Made by a program: the position numbers and the translations under genes
Assembly: GCA_015491595.1 (NCBI GenBank)
Contig: WFVP01000386.1
Span: 1-5,666 of the forward strand
Length of the DNA stretch: 5,666 bases
From: Anaerolineales bacterium
GTDB taxonomy: Bacteria; Chloroflexota; Anaerolineae; Anaerolineales; DRMV01
Reading direction: 5' to 3'
Notes under the pieces: model-generated
Database searches by the model: none
What the model was told of the DNA's origin: nothing
The model's input: the letters and a program-made list of their open reading frames with translations, nothing else
Part shown: one piece after another, positions 1 to 5,666 of the stretch
How the letters are laid out: the number at the start of each line of letters is the position of its first letter
How positions within the stretch are numbered: position 1 is the stretch's first letter

Positions 1-878
1 GTGATGAACACCGTGGGGCGGACGACCTGGGCGTCCTCTACCAGACGGCGGGGCTCGGTGAAGTACACCGCCGCGCCTTTGTACATGAATCCGTATTGCA
101 TCATGCGGCCGAAGATGTGGGTCAGGGGCAGGAAGGAAAGCACCACTTCCTTTTGGGGGAGGAAATGCTTCTCGAACACGCTGAAGGCCGAAATCACGTT
201 GAACGTCAGGTTCTGGTGGGTGAGCATGACGCCTTTGGGAAGCCCCGTGGTCCCGGAGGTGTATAGAATGGTGGCCAGGTCATCCGGCTGAATGCTGCGC
301 TTCAGAGAGGGAATGAGTTCGGGCTCCCGGGCCTTACGTTCCCGACCTCGTTCCAGGAGTTCCTCCAGGGTCCATCCCTGCACGTGCTCGGGGAGTTGGG
401 AGCGAAAACCCTCCCATCGGTCTCCGGGCCGGGCGATGACCACGTGTTGGAGGGTCTCCAGCACGGACAGCAGGGGAAGCAATCGCTCCAGGAGTTCGTC
501 ATCGGAGACCACCAGGGCCTTGACTTCCGCGTGTCGCAAGGTGTAGACGATGAGTTCGGGCGCATAGGTCAGGTAGACCGGCACGTCAATGACCCGGGCG
601 ATGAGGCAGCCCATGTCCACCCGGCAGAAATCCGCGTCGCTGTGCATGTACATGGCCACCCGGTCGCCCGGTTGCAGTCCCAGGTCCACCCAAGCGGCGG
701 CCAGGGCTTCAGCGTCCTCGCGAAACTGATGGGTGGAAAAGGTCACCCATTCGCCGTTGACGCGCATATTGAGGAAGCGGGGGTTCGGGTACTTCTCACA
801 GGCTTCGTCCAGCAGGTCGGGAAGGGTCTTCCCCAAGACCACCTGACCTTCACCGGGCGGGCAGGTGCAGACACGCAT
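1..878 (-). CDS. Long-chain acyl-CoA synthetase (AMP-binding family), N-terminal part
   Basis: The gene runs off the left edge; 292 codons from its start are present, roughly half of a usual 600-residue family member. Such enzymes activate fatty acids with ATP to an acyl-adenylate and then to acyl-CoA, for beta-oxidation or lipid synthesis. The start at 878 lies 8 bases after a GGAGG. Visible motifs are the adenylate-forming P-loop signature YTSGTTGLPKGV from about residue 206 and FLPLTHIFGR at about 249-258, the latter typical of long-chain (FadD15-like) acyl-CoA synthetases. The earlier region (GDRVAMYM, then VPVYLTYAPE) also fits this family. No frame break is seen. The C-terminal lid domain, with the residues that separate ligase from other adenylating activities, lies outside the window, so substrate length and exact gene symbol cannot be given. 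It is divergent from lon, with about 170 bases between the starts. Confidence 0.93.
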   Translation of the reverse strand, partial: MRVCTCPPGEGQVVLGKTLPDLLDEACEKYPNPRFLNMRVNGEWVTFSTHQFREDAEALAAAWVDLGLQPGDRVAMYMHSDADFCRVDMGCLIARVIDVPVYLTYAPELIVYTLRHAEVKALVVSDDELLERLLPLLSVLETLQHVVIARPGDRWEGFRSQLPEHVQGWTLEELLERGRERKAREPELIPSLKRSIQPDDLATILYTSGTTGLPKGVMLTHQNLTFNVISAFSVFEKHFLPQKEVVLSFLPLTHIFGRMMQYGFMYKGAAVYFTEPRRLVEDAQVVRPTVFI

Positions 879-886
879 CTCTTCAT

Positions 887-891
887 CCTCC
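887..891 (-). promoter_or_regulatory. Ribosome binding site of the acyl-CoA synthetase
   Basis: On the minus strand GGAGG stands 8 bases before the ATG at 878-876. It decides the start: a nearby ATG at 886-884 is out of frame with the AMP-binding protein. Confidence 0.8.
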
Positions 892-909
892 AAGCGGGAA
901 TTTGCTGTA

Positions 910-915
910 ATTATA
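910..915 (-). promoter_or_regulatory. Probable -10 box for the acyl-CoA synthetase
   Basis: The minus strand reads a perfect TATAAT here, which would start transcription near 903 and leave a leader of about 25 bases containing the GGAGG. No good -35 hexamer is found at 16-19 bases: the place is taken by the GC run at 931-940, and no TG extension precedes the box. The promoter may therefore be weak or activator dependent. Confidence 0.5.
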
Positions 916-930
916 CCGTAACACCAATCG

Positions 931-940
931 CCCCCGGGGG
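931..940. other. Perfect GC palindrome in the divergent promoter region
   Basis: CCCCCGGGGG reads the same on both strands and lies where the -35 element of the minus-strand promoter should be. It could be an operator half-core or merely a GC run in a GC-rich genome. The flanking bases do not extend the symmetry. Confidence 0.25.
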
Positions 941-973
941 TTTTCTTGGCAGTGTAAGAAAAGGAGTTGCGTA

Positions 974-1002
974 TAGCCAAAGCCAGGCTTTTATGCTATG
1001 AT
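974..1002 (+). promoter_or_regulatory. Probable sigma-70-type promoter of lon with extended -10
   Basis: TAGCCA (974-979, four of six consensus matches) is followed after 17 bases by TATGAT (997-1002, five of six). The -10 is preceded by TGC at 994-996, a correct extended -10 motif. The start of transcription would be near 1009, giving a leader of about 38 bases. No CIRCE-type (HrcA) element or HAIR-type (HspR) element is recognised around it, so classic heat-shock repressor control is not supported by the sequence. Confidence 0.55.
979..991. repeat. Perfect dyad in the lon promoter spacer (candidate operator)
   Basis: AAAGCC (979-984) and GGCTTT (986-991) form a perfect inverted repeat around A985, lying over the spacer between the -35 and -10 boxes. 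TAGC at 974-977 and GCTA at 995-998 add an outer pair displaced by one base. A protein bound here would block RNA polymerase. Chance occurrence of a 6+6 dyad is possible. Confidence 0.4.
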
Positions 1003-1025
1003 AGGCCACGTAGGTCATCCTTTCC

Positions 1026-1041
1026 AAGGAGGTTGAGGGAG
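1026..1041 (+). promoter_or_regulatory. Ribosome binding region of lon, two candidates
   Basis: A consensus AAGGAGG (1026-1032) stands 14 bases before the ATG at 1047, longer than usual. A second purine-rich stretch, GAGGGAG (1035-1041), lies 5 bases before it. No in-frame ATG, GTG or TTG better placed for the first site was found, so the second site, or both, probably serve this start. Confidence 0.55.
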
Positions 1042-1046
1042 TTCCC

Positions 1047-3584
1047 ATGCGACGAGCCTTCTGGCCGTACCTGGTGGAGACCAGCGACGTCTTCCCCGAT
1101 GAGTGGGAGTTCCCCACGGACTGGCGGCAGACCCTGCGCTTCCTGCAATCTCAGCACCAGTTGCTTTCCGAGATTCCCGATACGCCTCTGGAGGACGATG
1201 GGACCATCACGCTTCCGGTGCTTCCCTTGCGGGGGCTGGTGGTCTTCCCCGGTATGGTCGCCCCCATGTGGGTGGGGCGTCCCTTCTCCAAGGCCGCGGT
1301 GGATGTGGCCATGCGCGCTACCCGGACCCTGCTCGCGGTCCCCCAGGTGGACCCTGAGAAAGACTATCCCAACCCCGAGGACCTGTATCCCATTGGCGTG
1401 GAAATCGCCATCGGCGAGCCCCACCTGACGGAGGACGGGACGTACACCCTGGTCGTCCAGGGCCGGCGACGGGTGCGTATCGTGCGATGGGTGCAGGTGG
1501 AACCCTACTTCCTGGCCCAGGCTCAGGTGTTGCAGGAGCGCCGGGACGAAGCGGAACTGGAGGTTCTGGAGCGGGCCATGCGCCACAAACTGGAGCAGGT
1601 GGTGCAGATGGCCCAGTACCCCCAGGAAGTCATGGAGATTGCCGGGGGCATCCCGGATGCCGGAACCCTGGCCGACATGATTGCCTCCGGCGTGCTGCGC
1701 CTCTCCTACCAGGACCTGCTGGACCTGTTGGGTACGCTGGACGTGAACAAGCGGGTGCGCCAGGTGCTCCACTTCTTGGCCCGGGAAATCGAAGTCCTCC
1801 AATTGGAGGAGCAAATCCAGAACCGGGTCCGGGAAGAGATGGAGCGGGCCCAGCGGGAGGCTTACCTGCGGGAACAGATGCGGGCCATCCAGAGCGAATT
1901 GGGCGAAGGGGACTTCTGGCAGCAGGAGTTGGCCGCTTTACGGGAACGCATCGAGAAAGCCAAACTCACTGAGGAGGCCCGCAAGACCGCGCTTCGGGAA
2001 TGGGAACGGCTCTCCCAGATGCCGCCTATGTCGCCGGAAGTGGGCATCGTGCGCAATTACATCGAATGGATTCTGGAACTGCCCTGGACGGAAAAGACCG
2101 AGGACAATCTGGACCTCAAGCGGGCGGCCCGCATTCTGGATGAGACCCATTACGGCCTGCCCCGGGCCAAAGAGCGAGTCCTGGAGTACATCGCCGTGCT
2201 CTCCCTCAAGCCCCGGAAGAACCGGCAGCCCATTTTGTGCTTCGTGGGCCCGCCCGGTACGGGGAAGACCTCCCTGGGCCAGTCCATCGCCCGGGCCCTG
2301 GGACGCAAGTTCGTACGGGTGTCCCTGGGGGGTGTGCGGGATGAGGCGGAAATCCGCGGACATCGGCGCACCTACATTGGCGCACTTCCCGGCCGTATCC
2401 TGCAGACCATGCGTCGGGCAGGGACCATCAACCCTGTATTCATGCTGGACGAAATCGACAAGTTGGGGACGGATTTCCGCGGGGACCCGGCTTCGGCCCT
2501 GTTGGAGGTCCTGGACCCCGAGCAGAACCACGCTTTTTCCGACCATTACCTGGAGATTCCCTACGACCTTTCCCATGTCTTCTTCATCACCACGGCCAAC
2601 ACCTTGAGCACCATTCCACCCGCGTTGCTGGACCGTATGGAGGTCATCGAATTCCCCGGATACGTGGAAGAGGAGAAGGTGGAAATCGCCAAGCGCTTCC
2701 TCATCCCGCGACAACTGGAGGAGAACGGCCTGCAACCAGGTGAGGTGACCTTCACCGAAAAGGCCATTCGTCGCATCATCCGGGAGTACACCTATGAAGC
2801 CGGGGTGCGCAATCTGGAGCGCATGATTGCCCGCATATGCCGGAAGATTGCCCGGATGAAGGCGGAAGGTCGCGCCTATCCGGTGCGGATTACGCCGCGG
2901 CGGGTGGAGGAGTTGTTGGGCCCGCCCCAGAACTTCTCCCTGGAGGCCCTGGTGCGAGAGGATGACGTGGGTGTGGCCCTGGCCCTGGCCTGGACGGAGT
3001 CGGGCGGGGACATCCTTCCCGTGGAAGTGGCCATCATGGAGGGCAAGGGCAACCTGCAAATCACGGGCCAGGTGGGAGACATCATGCAGGAATCGGCCCA
3101 GGCAGCCCTTTCTTACATCCGTTCTCGGGCCCGACAGTATGGTTTGCGTCCGGATATCTTCGAGAAGAAGGACATCCACCTGCACGTTCCGGAAGGGTCG
3201 GTGCCTAAAGACGGCCCCAGCGCGGGGGTGGCCATCGCGGTCGCCCTCCTTTCGGCCCTTACGGGACGCAAGGTCCGTCATACCATCGGCATGACGGGCG
3301 AAATCACCTTACGAGGGCGCGTGATTCCCGTAGGCGGTATTCGGGAGAAGGTTCTGGCAGCGCACCGGGCAGGGTTGAAGACGGTGCTGTTGCCAGAGCC
3401 CAACCTCAAGGATTTGGTGGACGTACCCAAGGGGGTGCGCGACCACCTGAACATCGTGCCCCTTCGCCATCTGGAGGACGCCCTGCATCGGGCCCTGTAT
3501 CCCCCTAAAGAGTCGGAGAAGACCCGTGCCCGGCGGACGCGGCCCGGACTCAGCACCGCGCCCTCAGCAGGAGGTCCCCAATGA
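1047..3584 (+). CDS. lon: ATP-dependent Lon protease (LonA type)
   Basis: Complete, 845 residues, against 784 in E. coli. Lon is a cytoplasmic homohexamer that unfolds and degrades misfolded and regulatory proteins using ATP. The substrate-binding LON domain starts near residue 56 (LPVLPLRGLVVFPG), followed by the coiled-coil linker (QREAYLREQMRAIQSELGE). The AAA+ module has Walker A GPPGTGKTS (401-409, K407), Walker B MLDEID (D468, E469), sensor-1 N518, a probable arginine finger R530 (LLDRMEVIEF) and sensor-2 R588 (GVRNLER). The protease domain has catalytic S725 in PKDGPSAGVA and K768 in GGIREKVLAAH; their 43-residue spacing equals that of S679 and K722 in E. coli. All catalytic motifs are intact. 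Oddities are an aromatic-rich N-terminal extension of about 50 residues before the LON domain and a basic, probably disordered tail. The ATG at 1047 is the only ATG upstream of the LON domain. The stop TGA overlaps the next start. Confidence 0.98.
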   Translation: MRRAFWPYLVETSDVFPDEWEFPTDWRQTLRFLQSQHQLLSEIPDTPLEDDGTITLPVLPLRGLVVFPGMVAPMWVGRPFSKAAVDVAMRATRTLLAVPQVDPEKDYPNPEDLYPIGVEIAIGEPHLTEDGTYTLVVQGRRRVRIVRWVQVEPYFLAQAQVLQERRDEAELEVLERAMRHKLEQVVQMAQYPQEVMEIAGGIPDAGTLADMIASGVLRLSYQDLLDLLGTLDVNKRVRQVLHFLAREIEVLQLEEQIQNRVREEMERAQREAYLREQMRAIQSELGEGDFWQQELAALRERIEKAKLTEEARKTALREWERLSQMPPMSPEVGIVRNYIEWILELPWTEKTEDNLDLKRAARILDETHYGLPRAKERVLEYIAVLSLKPRKNRQPILCFVGPPGTGKTSLGQSIARALGRKFVRVSLGGVRDEAEIRGHRRTYIGALPGRILQTMRRAGTINPVFMLDEIDKLGTDFRGDPASALLEVLDPEQNHAFSDHYLEIPYDLSHVFFITTANTLSTIPPALLDRMEVIEFPGYVEEEKVEIAKRFLIPRQLEENGLQPGEVTFTEKAIRRIIREYTYEAGVRNLERMIARICRKIARMKAEGRAYPVRITPRRVEELLGPPQNFSLEALVREDDVGVALALAWTESGGDILPVEVAIMEGKGNLQITGQVGDIMQESAQAALSYIRSRARQYGLRPDIFEKKDIHLHVPEGSVPKDGPSAGVAIAVALLSALTGRKVRHTIGMTGEITLRGRVIPVGGIREKVLAAHRAGLKTVLLPEPNLKDLVDVPKGVRDHLNIVPLRHLEDALHRALYPPKESEKTRARRTRPGLSTAPSAGGPQ
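3569..3574 (+). promoter_or_regulatory. Strong ribosome binding site inside the lon 3' end
   Basis: AGGAGG lies 6 bases before the ATG at 3581. That ATG shares ATGA with the lon stop codon, so ribosomes ending lon can re-initiate directly. This fixes the start of the following gene and argues for translational coupling. Confidence 0.85.
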
Positions 3585-4498
3585 CCCAACCCACGGAACT
3601 GCTCCCTTTGACCGCGGAGACCCCTCTGGGTCCCGCGTTGCGAGTGTGGGAACGCTACCTGGAGGAAGAAGGCCGTTCCCCCTACACGGTTCGCGGCTTC
3701 GTGAGCGACCTGCGCTTACTGGCCCGGTACCTGTCGCCGGAGCGGCCCATCGGTCGCATCCATCAACAGGACCTGGAGGGCTTTCTGGAATGGCTTCAGT
3801 TCCACCGGGGAGTGCCGTGCAGTCCCAAGAGTCTGGCCCGGCGTATCACCAGCCTGAAAGCCTTTTTCCGGTGGCTTCACGCTTATGGGGTCATCCCGGG
3901 AAATCCTGCGGAGCGTTTGGTGCAGCGAAGCGTGACCACGCCTCTGCCTCAAGTCCTCACGCCCCAGGAAGTCTCCCGGGTCCTGGAGACGGCCATGGCC
4001 TTGAGGAGGGGGACGAAACCCGATGCCCGCCCCTTCGTCCTCTTCCTCCTGCTCTACGCCACGGGCATGAAGAAAGGCGAGGTCTTGAATTTGCGGGTAC
4101 GGCATTTGGTCCTGGAGGGTCCGGGCGCGCCCTACCTCTTCGTTCGTTACCCGAAACCCAGTCATCGCTATAAGGAGCGCCGGCTGGACCTCCCCGCCGA
4201 ATGGGTGGCCGCCTTTCGGGAGTATCAGGCCCAGTATGTGGTGGTGGAACGGGTGTTCCCCTGGTCCCCCCGAGGGGTGGAATACGTACTGGAGGGCCTG
4301 GGGAAGGAAGCCGGATTGCCGCGGCGCCTTTCCTTTGCCATGTGCCGTTGGACCGCGGCGCTGCGGGACTGGCGGCAGGGCATGGAGCCCGAGGCCTTGC
4401 GCGAGAAGTTGGGCCTTTCGCCGGTTCAGTGGAAGGACGTGGCCCGCAAGTTGGTGCGCCTGGATGCCCAGGTGCCGTCCACCGAGCCATATCCGTAA
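3581..4498 (+). CDS. XerC/D-like tyrosine recombinase-fold protein, probably catalytically inactive
   Basis: Complete, 305 residues, close to the usual 300 of XerC/XerD. The N-terminal SAM-like DNA-binding domain (about 19-110) is well kept: SPYTVRGFVSDLRLLARYL, then SLKAFFRWL and GNPAERL. The catalytic-type domain starts near LTPQEVSRVLE (126). LLLYATGMKKGEVLNL (about 156-171) matches Xer box I, but K164 replaces the catalytic Arg. YKER (197-200) keeps the beta-hairpin Lys at 198. In box II, AMCR (253-256) keeps R256 but has Ala for His. LGL has L279 instead of the LGH His, and VARKL has A288 where the nucleophilic Tyr of IYTHV belongs. Spacing from R256 to A288 matches Xer proteins without gaps, so the losses are not an alignment artefact. 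Strand exchange is therefore unlikely; sequence-specific DNA binding remains plausible (inference). The gene overlaps lon by 4 bases and has a strong ribosome binding site. No frameshift is present, so it is not called a pseudogene. Confidence 0.85.
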   Translation: MTQPTELLPLTAETPLGPALRVWERYLEEEGRSPYTVRGFVSDLRLLARYLSPERPIGRIHQQDLEGFLEWLQFHRGVPCSPKSLARRITSLKAFFRWLHAYGVIPGNPAERLVQRSVTTPLPQVLTPQEVSRVLETAMALRRGTKPDARPFVLFLLLYATGMKKGEVLNLRVRHLVLEGPGAPYLFVRYPKPSHRYKERRLDLPAEWVAAFREYQAQYVVVERVFPWSPRGVEYVLEGLGKEAGLPRRLSFAMCRWTAALRDWRQGMEPEALREKLGLSPVQWKDVARKLVRLDAQVPSTEPYP

Positions 4499-4593
4499 GC
4501 GGGTGGCGCATTGGGACGGTGCGGTTTCGGTTCCCTCGATGGGTGGGGTGAGCCATTCAACCGGTCTTCCAAACTTCCTCCTGATTTGACGCC
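4499..4593 (+). other. Short intergenic spacer without clear signals
   Basis: These 95 bases separate the recombinase-like gene from the membrane-protein gene. I find no terminator hairpin with a T run, no convincing -35/-10 pair and no Shine-Dalgarno sequence near 4594; the TTCCTCC at 4575-4581 has the wrong polarity. Co-transcription with the upstream genes is the simplest reading. Confidence 0.5.
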
Positions 4594-5666
4594 ATGCGCA
4601 TTGCCGTGATTCGCGTACCCTCCGATGCCGATGGCCCCTGGCTCTGGGACCGGCTTCAGTGGGCCCAATCCCCCAGGGTGTTGCTGGTGCTTCCTCGAGA
4701 GGGGCCGGCCTACATGCAAGGCGTTCTCCCTTGGGTTCAGGTGGCCCGACGGGCCCGGGGTCTGGGCTTGCAGGTGGCCGTGGTGACCCGCAACCGCCCG
4801 ATGGCCCGTTGGGTGGAAGAAGCCGGACTGCCCGTATTCCCTTCGGTCGAGGCTGCGTATCGAAGGGTGTGGCGTATCCCCCGCCGTCGCCGACGGCGAC
4901 GCCGCGGCCCTCGGGGACGGGCTGCCCTGGCAGAAACGGCCCGGTTCCTGGGCTTGCCGCGGTCGCGGGAGCAGGTGCGGGCACCTTTGTGGACGCGGGC
5001 CGTGAGCGGTGTGCTCGCCCTGCTGGCCCTGGCCCTGCTGGCAGGATTTTTGGGGCCCCAGGCCCGGGTGGTGCTCCCTGTGACGGCCCGTAAGAACACG
5101 CGAGAGGTCCAGGTGCTGCTTTCCCCGGATTTTCAAGGCGTGGTCCCATCGGTACGGGGTCTCCCCCTGGAGGCCATGGTGATTGAGGTGGAGGGATGGC
5201 GGGTCGTTCGAGCCACGGGAGTCACCCGGGTGCCCACCGATACGGCTCGGGTGTCCCTGTTGTGGACCAGCCTGACGAACCGGACCGTGGTGCTGCCTGC
5301 GGGCCTGCGAGTGCGGGATGTAGAGGGCCAGATGGACTTCGTCTTGGAGGAAGGGGGGACCCTGCCTCCGGGACCGGGGACCACGCTTTTGCTGAAGGCC
5401 CGGGCGGTGCGTCCGGGCGCAGAAGGCAATCTTCCCCCCCATCGCCTGCGTTTGGTCGATCCTCCCTGGGACCAGTGGGTGACCGTCACCAATCCTGCGC
5501 CAGCCACAGGCGGTGCGTCCATCGCATTGTCCACGGTCACCTTGCAGGACCGGAACCGGACCCTGGATGAATTGAGCAGGTGGTTATGGGCCAAGGCTGA
5601 GGCCCTGGCGCCCTTGCGGGTCCCTCCCGGCGGGGCGATGGTGCCCGGTTCCTTGCGTGCCACAGG
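4594..5666 (+). CDS. Membrane-anchored baseplate J/gp47-like protein, N-terminal part
   Basis: The frame is open to the right edge; 357 codons are present. The ATG at 4594 is the first start after an in-frame TGA at 4582 but has no evident ribosome binding site. Residues 1-90 alternate predicted strands and helices (MRIAVIRV, PRVLLVLP, LQVAVVTRN, LPVFPS), suggesting a Rossmann-like alpha/beta domain of unknown role. Eight consecutive arginines follow at 97-104. One hydrophobic helix at about 136-155 (VLALLALALLAGFLG) has the basic tract on its N-terminal side, so the N-terminus should be cytoplasmic and the rest outside. Residues about 210-308 resemble baseplate J/gp47 proteins: NRTVVLPAGLRVRD, then LKARAVRPGAEGNLP and TVTNPAPATGG, matching their pattern of value insertion, PAGT-like turn and ATGG-like end. 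I recall proteins of this arrangement annotated as baseplate J family in Anaerolineae. No other phage tail gene is nearby, so a cell-envelope role is as likely as a contractile-system role. Confidence 0.7.
   Translation, partial: MRIAVIRVPSDADGPWLWDRLQWAQSPRVLLVLPREGPAYMQGVLPWVQVARRARGLGLQVAVVTRNRPMARWVEEAGLPVFPSVEAAYRRVWRIPRRRRRRRRGPRGRAALAETARFLGLPRSREQVRAPLWTRAVSGVLALLALALLAGFLGPQARVVLPVTARKNTREVQVLLSPDFQGVVPSVRGLPLEAMVIEVEGWRVVRATGVTRVPTDTARVSLLWTSLTNRTVVLPAGLRVRDVEGQMDFVLEEGGTLPPGPGTTLLLKARAVRPGAEGNLPPHRLRLVDPPWDQWVTVTNPAPATGGASIALSTVTLQDRNRTLDELSRWLWAKAEALAPLRVPPGGAMVPGSLRAT
4885..4901. repeat. Perfect inverted repeat inside the poly-arginine codons
   Basis: CGTCGCCG and CGGCGACG flank A4893 as a perfect 8+8 dyad within the run of eight arginine codons (4882-4905). 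As RNA it could form a 7-pair stem with a three-base loop. Mixed CGN codons easily create such symmetry, so function is doubtful. Confidence 0.4.

Noticed and set aside
384..1001. Plus-strand open frame of 205 codons over the acyl-CoA synthetase and the promoter region
   Set aside because: It is antisense to a gene with clear AMP-binding motifs and runs through both promoters; it is a GC-driven shadow.
1938..3281. Open frame of 447 codons on the minus strand within lon
   Set aside because: It is antisense to the conserved Lon ATPase and protease domains, with low-complexity composition and no recognisable domain.
3581..4498. Calling the recombinase-like gene a pseudogene
   Set aside because: There is no frameshift or internal stop, the length is normal, motif spacing is kept and the start is coupled to lon. 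Lost catalytic residues alone fit a repurposed protein better than decay.
4545..4590. Possible tRNA or small RNA in the spacer before the membrane-protein gene
   Set aside because: No cloverleaf, T-loop consensus or stable hairpin could be formed from the sequence.
3716..5149. Long open frame of 477 codons on the minus strand
   Set aside because: It lies opposite two well-supported plus-strand genes, is rich in Pro, Gly, Arg and His as GC-rich antisense frames are, and shows no family motif.
5434..5440. Run of seven C as a possible phase-variable tract
   Set aside because: Seven bases is short, it lies in the middle of a conserved-looking region, and such runs are expected at this base composition.
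1..5666. CRISPR array, insertion sequence or attachment site
   Set aside because: No spaced direct repeats, terminal inverted repeats or transposase frame were seen, and the recombinase-like protein has no adjacent integrated element.

Overview
This GC-rich window carries four genes: one on the minus strand cut off by the left edge, and three on the plus strand, the last cut off by the right edge. The gene set (a Lon protease with an N-terminal extension, a XerC/D-like protein overlapping it, and a membrane-anchored baseplate-J-like protein with an N-terminal alpha/beta domain) best fits a Chloroflexota bacterium of the Anaerolineae type. That placement rests on remembered family resemblance, not on a search. 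Nothing in the window indicates a phage, plasmid or insertion sequence.

Layout: 1-878 (minus) encodes the N-terminal half of a long-chain acyl-CoA synthetase (AMP-binding superfamily). 879-1046 is a divergent promoter region with a TATAAT box for the synthetase and an extended -10 promoter for lon; a perfect 13-base dyad lies over the lon promoter spacer. 1047-3584 (plus) is a complete Lon protease with intact ATPase and Ser-Lys protease motifs, plus an unusual aromatic-rich N-terminal extension of about 50 residues. 3581-4498 (plus) overlaps lon by ATGA and encodes a tyrosine-recombinase-fold protein of 305 residues. 4499-4593 is a short spacer without a clear signal. 4594-5666 (plus) begins a bitopic membrane protein with a cytoplasmic alpha/beta domain, an eight-arginine tract, one transmembrane helix and an extracytoplasmic baseplate-J-like region.

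The most notable observation is that the recombinase-like protein aligns without gaps to the C-terminal XerC/D motifs, yet has lost the first catalytic Arg, the HxxR His, the second His/Trp and the nucleophilic Tyr. It keeps the beta-hairpin Lys and the second Arg. The frame is open and has a strong ribosome binding site coupled to lon, so it looks like a maintained, catalytically inactive DNA-binding protein rather than a decaying gene. Lon and this protein are very probably co-transcribed and made together; any functional link between them is inference. The acyl-CoA synthetase is transcribed separately.
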